In this document: positions 57,537 to 64,000 of the stretch, piece after piece
Numbering within the stretch: position 1 is the first letter of the stretch
Layout: each line of letters opens with the position of its first letter
Origin: Chara braunii
Lineage: Eukaryota > Streptophyta > Charophyceae > Charales > Characeae
Assembly: GCA_003427395.1 (NCBI GenBank)
Contig: BFEA01000005.1
Location: forward strand, 2,277,476-2,341,475
Length of the DNA: 64,000 nt
Reading direction: 5' to 3'
Translations under genes and position numbers: made by a program
The notes under the pieces: model-generated
Told to the model about the DNA's origin: nothing
Seen by the model: only the letters and a program-made list of their open reading frames with translations
Database searches by the model: none

Positions 57537-57770
57537 CAGGAGCACACTACTTTAATTTGCTCTTGCAGAACTGCCGATCCACAAACACAGTGGTCATACT
57601 CTGGTTTCCAATTGCCCAAGTGTCGCTCAACAAGTCATTTGGTCATACAAATGAATTTAATTGAACCTGGAATTATTTGATTTGTATATCATTTTGATAA
57701 GCAGATACTTTGTTATTGTGTCCCGAAACAGGGTCTGCTAGAAATTAAGCTCAGCGTATTTTCTCTGATA
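57537..57770. other. NTRC intron, nothing recognised
   Basis: AT-rich unique-looking sequence between E and the AT/hammerhead repeat. Confidence 0.5.
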
Positions 57771-57870
57771 TATATATATATATCGTCAAATATATATATA
57801 TATCGTCAAATAGAACTGCCCGGTAAACCGTAGGCAGAGAGGGAGAAGAGGACAACAAACGAGGGGCTGT

Positions 57871-57907
57871 GACAAACTGTTTCGTCGGAGTTTCACCGAC
57901 TCATCAG
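57871..57907 (-). ncRNA. Hammerhead-ribozyme-like core, copy 1
   Basis: Minus-strand sequence has CTGATGA, then a 5-bp helix GTCGG/CCGAC with a 7-base loop, then GAAA: the catalytic core and helix II of a hammerhead. GAAAC is followed by AGTTTGTC, which could give a 2-bp helix III and a GUC cleavage triplet. I could not pair the bases needed for helix I beside it, so self-cleavage is unproven. Confidence 0.55.
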
Positions 57908-57986
57908 GAAATATATCGTCACAAACAGAACTGCCCGGTAAAACCGTAGGCAGAGAGAGAGAAGAGGACAACAAACGAGGGGCTGT

Positions 57987-58023
57987 GACAAACTGTTTCG
58001 TCGGAGTTTCACCGACTCATCAG
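57987..58023 (-). ncRNA. Hammerhead-ribozyme-like core, copy 2
   Basis: Same core as copy 1, 116 bp away, identical through CTGATGA, helix II and GAAACAGTTTGTC. The upstream flank is a TA run, so a possible helix I would be AU-only. Confidence 0.55.
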
Positions 58024-58821
58024 GTATATATATATATTTTCCCAATCCTCAGCCGAAGATTGAGTTTGGCACTCAGCGCATGCATCATATGTAGCATGCT
58101 GCTTTCTGCAACTGCAATCCACCCACCAGCACCAATCCGCCCCAAGAAGCTAGCCGGGTGTTTCTTCCTTCCTTCTGCACTACGACGTTCCGTCCCCCTT
58201 CCCACTTGTCCCTTTTCCTCCAGGTGTTCAAATACCATTATGTTCCATTCAGAGTATGCAACCTGCTTTTCTCTGCAAGGGCATTCCATCCACAACTCTG
58301 GAAGAGACTCGAGAAGCTAGCCAGTTCTTTTTTCTTTCCTCCTGAACTACCATCCCATCAACATCCTCTCCCCTCCCCCCCCCCCCCCACCCCCCCCCTC
58401 TCCCACTCTTTGTCCACTATCTTTCCTGTTTCAAATGTAATTCTGTTGCATGTGAAAGTGTGTCATTGGTCAGTCTGTTTTTCATGACTTTACTGATTCA
58501 ATACCGGATCTTTCTGATGACTACCTACTGCAAATCCCTAGATGATCCTTGTCCTTCATGGCCACTGTGAATATTTTGCTTGTTCACAGTATGCGCACTG
58601 CTCCAATGCGTTCAATAATGGGACAGCTTTGAGAGGAAGCAGTGGGGAGGCGGAAGTTTCAGACCATGCAAGTTCTCTTGGTCGGGAAGGGTGAGTGGGT
58701 GGGGGGTGCTGTTATTGGATTATTACTATGGTTAGTTAAAGTTTAGAGTTGGGTTGGGTCCTTGGGACAATTCTTGCATTGCATATAGGAGGAGGGAGAG
58801 GGATCACTACAAGCATCATAC
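58024..58821. other. NTRC intron following the reductase exon
   Basis: No gene. Two C/T-rich stretches with a direct repeat of about 160 bp spacing (ACTAC...CCCCTTCCC-type, near 58180 and 58350) and a C run at 58373-58397. Confidence 0.5.
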
Positions 58822-59098
58822 CTGGAGGTCTCCCGCTGCAAAAACTCCCTCTACGTTTGTTTGCCCACCAGCTCCTGCAACAACGTAGCCATTATCATCT
58901 AGCTTGATCTGCCCTTCAAAAAGTCTGCTGTTCGGGGTGTGACCAATACCGTAAAACAGGCCTTTCACCTCTAAAATCTTTGTCTCATTGGTTAGCTGAT
59001 CCCTCAATACCACGCCGCCCATGTCACCTCGTGGAGAAGGCACAACATCCTCGGTAACAACGTTGAAGTGAACGGTAATGTTGGGATTGTTCATGACC
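58822..59098 (-). CDS. NTRC: NTRC exon: thioredoxin-reductase FAD-domain segment
   Basis: 277 bp. Acceptor GGGCAG|G, donor CAG|GTATG. Starts with the last base of a split codon, then 92 codons, ending in phase 0. Peptide begins [12 protein letters not shown], contains [15 protein letters not shown] and ends GVFAAGDLQ, the FAD-contacting end of the reductase fold in thioredoxin reductases and in NTRC. The length and motif spacing fit the family with no stop or frame loss. The CxxC redox pair of the reductase domain would be in an earlier exon beyond the right side of this exon and is not in the window. Confidence 0.94.
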
Positions 59099-59411
59099 CT
59101 GCCCTATCCACACATCGACACCACCATCATGCGAAACGTAATCCGCGACTTGTCAGAAACTTTCCCGTAATTTAGTACAAAAGGTATTATTATATCATAA
59201 ATTCATAATAGAAGATCCAAGCCAGCAGCTCCAAGCTTTCCATATGCCTCAGGCAAGTCGCAGCATTCCCACCCATGGTCGCTTCACCCGATCGCATCCT
59301 TTCACAAGACAAGATAGACGGCCACGTGAGAGCGGGACCTTGCCATGCTGGTGGGAATGCTACTCGCCTGGAACAAGAAGCAACAAGTCAAGAGTTCAAA
59401 ACACACCCAAT
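59099..59411. other. NTRC intron upstream of the reductase exon
   Basis: No gene seen; AT-rich around 59160-59215. Confidence 0.5.
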
Positions 59412-60527
59412 TGCAATCAGACTTGCTTTCAACTTCCCTTTCGACATGCATGCACACAGATGCCGATGGCTGACACTCTCACAAGGCAGAATCAGCAACA
59501 AGCATGAGATGGCGCACTGCGCCCACACAGAGAACTCAGATATATGGCCCTTGGCCAGAAACCCAATATAAGTCAACTTGTTACAGCTTGCGGCTATGGC
59601 GTCTGAACGCCCGCCTAAAAATCCCACCTGTTCACTGTGTCCACCATCAGACACACTCGCACTCACTCGCACTCAGATACACACACATGCAATAACCCGC
59701 TCAAATATGCCTATGTCGTCGGCCAAGAGGGCCACACGCAGGGCACGAATCGGCCCTAAGGCCCTGCGTCCAACTGTAGGGGAACAGAACCCCTGAAACC
59801 TGGCTTCGGAGGGCCCAGCGCCCGACAGTTGACCGAAGTCAACCGTACTTCGGAATATCGGGGCTCACGAGTCAAAGTCTTCACGGACCCAGTCCAGGCC
59901 ACCGATCAGACACACACACTTGGTTGCACGCAGGTATCCAGGCAGCATTCGGTCCAAGTGGAAGTCTGCAACTGTACAAGATCAAGGCCGTCGGCTGTGA
60001 GTCAATCTGAGCCTCCGTACGTGAGACACCATAGGCTGGTCAAAGTCGTCAACACTATTTATTGACCCAGCCCCTGGGAGTCAACAGTCAGGCTCGCCTT
60101 GCTGCTTGACGCTGACTTGACACTGGCTTGACGCTCGCTGGACGCTGGCAAGACGCTGGCTCTACAATGGCATTGTGCGACGACGACGCGAGACTGCTGC
60201 TTTTGCGTGCTGGCGCCTCTCTGATTCTGGGGTCAGCTGTCTTCTTGGATGCTGATGTGGCACTTGCCACGATGTCTTTGGCATTGCTGACATGGCGCAT
60301 GCCACACTGTCTTCAACGCAGATTGGAAAGGCGAAAAGGAGGGAGATCATGATCTGTGGGATTGATTAAGTGAGAGAGAGGAAACTCGCTTGTTGATGCC
60401 GTCGACATAGCGTGCTGCACAGACGTCTTCATGGGAGAATTGTGCCTACATGGCACTAAAATGTGATCAGATCTTGTCAGACTCATTTCTGGGACACTGT
60501 TTGCTGACGTGGATGAGAGGAGACGCC
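59412..60527 (-). repeat. Diverged E-type LTR fragment and flanking sequence
   Basis: The first 300 bp or so read as the complement of the E LTR end: TTGCAATCAGACTTGCTTTC, GGCGCACTGCGCCCACACAGAG, TATGG, GGCTATGGCG and CACTCGCACTCAGATACACACAC, in the same order. No PBS precedes it, so a solo or broken LTR. Beyond about 59750 the match is lost; the remainder to 60527 holds TTGACT/CTGACTTGACGCTGG-type repeats (60105-60160) but no gene. Confidence 0.6.
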
Positions 60528-60890
60528 TGTTACATGCTGCGCCTGCAACAGGCTGCAAAGGCCACTTTTCAGGCCCGTGACGTTTTCAGGCCAAAAGCCT
60601 GAAAACAAGGGCCTACAGGCCCTGTGTCGTTTCAGCCTGAAAGCCCGAAAACAAGGGCCTACAGGCCCTGTGTCTTTTCAGGTTTCGGTCCCCGAGTGTT
60701 TTCAGCCTGAAACTGAGGACCATTTTCAGGCCCTCGTCAGTTCGATCCGCCCTGAAACTCAGGCTCCAAACCAGGGTTTTAGCACAGGCCATTTCGGGCC
60801 TGTTTTCAAGACAACCACTGGTTGAGCTTCAACGCCAGGGTCCGGCACGTTTCGGCATCGGCAAGAGCAGCCTCCGGGACGGCCCAGCAC

Positions 60891-60898
60891 TATATAGG
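60891..60898 (+). promoter_or_regulatory. TATA box in A-type LTR
   Basis: CACTATATAGGAC, the clearest TATA box of this LTR family in the window; lies ahead of the CT/GA-rich transcribed part. Confidence 0.5.
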
Positions 60899-61375
60899 AC
60901 TGGCCCGCCCTGCAGGCAGGAGGTAGTTCCTAGGTACTTCCCAGGCACTTCACGTGCAGTTCAGGAGGCAGGAGGTAGTCTTCAGGATTCGGCAGCAGCA
61001 CTCTGGAGGAGCGCTGCCGTAGTAGTAGTAGCGCTAGCAGCAGTCTTCAGCGCTGGGCGCTAGTAGCGTTAGCAGTAGTCTTCAGCGCTGGGCGCCTAGG
61101 AGTTATAGTACTAGAGAGAGAGAGATTGCGCGGAGGCCAGGGAGACTTACCTGCAGCGCCATTGCTATACTAGAGAGAGAGAGATTGCGCGGAGGCCAGG
61201 GAGACTTACCTGCCGCGCCATTGCTCCAGCTTCGTCTTCGAGGTACCTGCAGCGCAGCGCCATCTTCACAGGTTAGTCCTGGAACATGGGAGAGAGAGAG
61301 TTCTTCTTCTTCCTCTTCTCAGTCCACCATCTCCTTCTCACCCTGTCGCTATCTGACTTCACTGCATCAGCAGAC

Positions 61376-61376
<1 letters not shown>

Positions 61377-61439
<63 letters not shown>

Positions 61440-61440
61440 N

Positions 61441-61510
<70 letters not shown>
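61377..61510. repeat. GA microsatellite with one N
   Basis: Uninterrupted GA repeat on both sides of the N at 61440; the length is probably collapsed by assembly. Confidence 0.95.
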
Positions 61511-61515
<5 letters not shown>

Positions 61516-61825
61516 TGACATTTGGATCCAGACTCGACATTGGACTTCCGACATTTTGAAGAGGGATTATTTGGGACTTGTAACGAGACTTGGGGTTGAC
61601 AACTTTCCCATCTCTCCCCCTCCTCTTTGTCGTCTGATCCCCTCCTCTTCGTCTGTGCATATCTGGACCTGGCGCCTCCTTCCTGTGTATGGCGCCAGGC
61701 CCCTTCACACCTTGTGATGAGCATGATGTATGCTTGGTCTGCCTTGCAACTTTGATTGGGCTAGTCATTGGTATTCTAGCATTCTGCTACGCTGTCTTGC
61801 ACTACGTGATAGAGGTCAGTCCCGG

Positions 61826-63295
61826 TGTCGGGCAAAAACCCTAACAAGGGTATTTGCCGGTGTTTTTTAACGTCGGACAAAAGTTTTCAGACTTTAGTCC
61901 GGACGCATGTGACGTCCGGGGGTAATGGATGTGAACGACAATGCTTCGCTTGTCGAAGCCGCAGGAACGTGCGGACATGGGAGTGTTAAAATTAAACCTA
62001 TTCTACCTAAGCAGCCGCGCGATTCAGGGCATAAATGGGCTAAAAAGAGGGATGCGTCGGGTATGCGGCCACGACACAGAAGGAATAGGAAGTTTTATTT
62101 TTTTTGGGGCCGCAGGGCTTGACTTCGAGCCTGGGGGCCAATAGGCTGATGCCGAGACCTACCCGGCTAGATGTCCAATCAAGCCGCCTGTCACACGGTT
62201 AACTGGTATGGGAGGCCACGGGCAGGCGGCGCCGGTAGGCCACAGGCGGGGTAAGCCAGTAGGCCACAGGCGGGGTAAGCCAGTAGGCCACAGGCAGGAA
62301 GGGCCTGTTAGGCCACAGGCGAGGGGCCTGTTAGGCCACAGGCGAGGGGCCTGTTAGGCCACAGGCGGGACAGGCTTGCTAGGCCACAGGCAGCTGGAGC
62401 CTGCGAGGCCGCAGGCTGAGAAAATACCTGGGCCAGCTCTTCATATTAAAGAGCTGCTCCTGTTCAGTGTGGAACAGGAGCGAGCCCGGTAGGTTAACAC
62501 AGCAGACTACTACCCAACGGACACCGGGATCGAATCCAAGAAGTGGCAACTACCGGGCTAGCTCCTTTTGGAGCAGCCCAGCCTTTTGGCGCGACCGATT
62601 TCCGCCGTGCGATCAGTAAGATTGTGCGGCTGAAAACAGCCGCGCGGAGGATTGCATGGCCCCTGCACAAAGATGACACGCATAAATAAAAAAGAAATAA
62701 AAATAAAAATAATAAAAAAAGCAAATAATAAATAAAATTAAAATAAAAAAATAAAGAAATAAAGGAAGAGCAAAACAGCACCACATGGCGCACGAAGAAG
62801 TGCCAGAGGACAGAACACAGTAACCGTTGGCATGAGCCAACGGTTTTATTATTGCAAAAAAAAAAAAAAAAAAAAAAAAAAGCCAGTCGTTTTTTTTAAC
62901 GGGTAGTTGGGTGTTGTAGCACCTGAACCCGGCGCTCATAGGCGCCTTGGTACAGGCACTGAAGAACAGAAAACCAACGGCGCCAGATGGCGCTCAAATG
63001 AAAGGAAACGGACTTCGAAGTCCCCAACAAACTGCAGGCACCCGTTTTTCGGGCAGCCGTTTTTTAGGTAAGATTTTCTTTCATTTCTTTCTTTTGTTTC
63101 TTTCTAGATTTTCTTAGATTTCTTTTTAGATTTTGTTCTTTCTTTTTTTCTTTCTCTTTTTCTTTCGAGATTCTTTCCCGTTTCAGCACCCGTTCGTTTT
63201 GAAAACGGGTAGCTGAGTATTGTAGCGCCTGAACCAGGCACCTATGACGCCTAGGTACAGGTGCACGGGAAGAGAAAAAGGTGAGAGAGAGGGAC
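61826..63295. other. Intron sequence with minisatellite, no gene
   Basis: Includes an inverted pair GTCGGGCAAAAACCCT/GGGTATTTGCCGGTGTTTTTTAACGTCGGAC near 61838-61895, a minisatellite of 22-28 bp with core TAGGCCACAGGC (62205-62420), AAAT-rich sequence (62685-62765), a 34-bp A run (62847-62880) and T-rich sequence (63080-63170). Confidence 0.6.
62205..62420. repeat. TAGGCCACAGGC minisatellite
   Basis: About nine units of 22-28 bp with constant core (T)AGGCCACAGGC and variable G-rich spacer. Confidence 0.88.
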
Positions 63296-63600
63296 CTTAC
63301 CTGGCGGAAGAAGCAACCGCGTCGTCGAAAGCAGGTAAGACTCCAAACTTGTAGTTGGCCTCCAAAGGCAGGATGAGCAAAATCGAATGAATCTTCGGCG
63401 GGAACATGGAAACGTACACAGCCACATTCATATGTGTGTGTGTGTATGAGAGAGAGGGAAAGGGGGGGGAAACCACCAAACTAACCTGCGGTTGGCCCCT
63501 CCGACCAACTTCCACCGATAGAGTGAGCAAAGTCGAATGAATCTACCCCAAACTATGGGGGTATACAGTCACATAGTGGCTGCGCAGGTGCTAGATTGTT
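63296..63600. repeat. Repeat module also found at 21.2-21.5 kb
   Basis: GAATGAATCTTCGGCGGGAACATGGAAA at about 63385 resembles GAATGAATCTTCAGGTAGAACATGGAAA at about 21280 and an inverted copy near 21460-21490; a partial second unit starts near 63520. Purpose unknown. Confidence 0.55.
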
Positions 63601-63856
63601 TGGTCGGACTATCACCAACTCGTCAGCAGGGTCACAAGGGGAAAAACGGCAATTGGCCACCACACTGCAGGTAAGTTGTTTTTTTAATTATTATTATTAT
63701 TATTATTATTTCTTCCAGTTTTCGTGGCCAAACAAGGAAAAACGGGGAGAGGCCTGAAAACGAAGAAAAGAGGCAACGACGCAACTGCCTCGTGAAGAAG
63801 AACAGTCTTTTAAGACTGTGTGGGAGCACGAATACTCCCACTTCGTTTTGAGAAGA

Positions 63857-63900
63857 CTTACTGTGGCCGTGAGATCTTGAATCTCGCGGCCCACAGTAAG
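63857..63900. repeat. Short hairpin
   Basis: CTTACTGTGG(C)CCG...CGGCCCACAGTAAG with inner TGAGAT/ATCTCG pairing, about 18-bp arms with small bulges. The rest of 63601-64000 shows an ATT run (63686-63710) and no gene. Confidence 0.7.
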
Positions 63901-64000
63901 CGCGCAAAGGAAGGATTGAAGGGGTTGGGAAGAGAGGAGAAACGTAAGAGATGGGAGGGGGAGGTCCTACCCCTCCCAAACTCACAACTGCCCTCCTCGT

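Larger units (their letters stand above)
57771..58036 (-). repeat. Two tandem units with AT runs and hammerhead-like cores
   Basis: Direct repeat of about 115 bp (GAACTGCCCGGTAAA at 57813 and 57928) bordered by TA dinucleotide runs and ATATCGTCA motifs. Each unit ends on the minus strand with a hammerhead-like core. Confidence 0.85.
60528..61825 (+). repeat. A-type LTR in plus orientation, 3' truncated
   Basis: Starts TGTTACATGC and follows the complement of the A2 LTR: repeated CAGGCC/GCCTGAAA blocks, TATATAGG at 60891-60898, AGCGCTGGGCGC, GA microsatellite, CTTCACACC, GGGCTAGTCATTGG and TGATAGAGGTCAGTCC, where similarity stops near 61825. A 70-bp part (about 61108-61170 and 61171-61230) is duplicated. 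Confidence 0.82.

Noticed and set aside
57871-58023. Calling a complete active hammerhead ribozyme or naming it a retrozyme
   Set aside because: Helix I partners were not found next to the core, and no LTR pair of about 350 bp with PBS and PPT surrounds it.

Overview
This is a repeat-dominated stretch of a nuclear genome from a photosynthetic eukaryote of the green lineage. The one host gene I can defend is the plastid NADPH-thioredoxin reductase C gene (NTRC) on the minus strand. Four exons are visible: 59098-58822, 38092-37985, 35608-35522 and 18609-18505. All have GT/AG borders, and the encoded peptide runs without a gap from the thioredoxin-reductase domain, through the linker, into the CGPC thioredoxin domain. 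The introns between them are about 20.7, 2.4 and 16.9 kb, and the intron after the last visible exon runs more than 18.5 kb off the left edge. The first and last exons of the gene lie outside the window. Transposon style and intron size would fit a charophyte such as Chara, but nothing seen here proves the species.

Almost everything else is transposable element sequence lying in NTRC introns. Layout, left to right: (1) 1-8245, Ty3/gypsy chromovirus A, minus strand, full internal region and 5' LTR, 3' LTR cut by the window edge. (2) 8246-14192, LTR element B1, minus strand; its 3' LTR is interrupted by A, and its internal region carries a decayed coding region of about 3.1 kb that is not recognisable gag-pol. 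(3) 14450-17659, 5' end of a second B element (B3) with a solo B LTR inserted in its leader. (4) NTRC exon at 18.5 kb, then a solo B LTR (18985-19906). (5) 20007 to about 28.9 kb, badly decayed Ty3/gypsy element C, plus strand, its left part invaded by other repeats. (6) An E-type 5' LTR with primer-binding site (30.1-31.05 kb), tandem repeats, and a tandem array of long perfect palindromes (33.3-33.9 kb). (7) A solo B LTR (34293-35316), the NTRC linker exon, a hAT-like foldback transposon with an 8-bp target duplication (36323-37325), and the next NTRC exon. (8) 38304-57531, chromovirus E, plus strand, with both LTRs. Inside it are a solo A-type LTR (TSD CAGGG) and a complete A-type element, A2 (43717-52487, TSD CCTGG), which splits the E gag frame. 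(9) Two hammerhead-ribozyme-like cores in a tandem repeat (57.8-58.0 kb), the NTRC reductase exon, and then further LTR fragments and minisatellites to the end.

No retroelement here looks coding-competent. A carries six in-frame nonsense codons in an otherwise indel-free pol frame and an Asp-to-Asn change in the integrase triad. C has YLDN instead of YLDD in reverse transcriptase. A2 has lost the YxDD box. E is the best preserved (YLDD and integrase DDE intact) but has two nonsense codons, a 193-bp tandem duplication, an 8-bp deletion and a 17-bp duplication. The insertion order can be read from the nesting: E before A2 and before the CAGGG solo LTR; B1 before A; B3 before its nested solo LTR.
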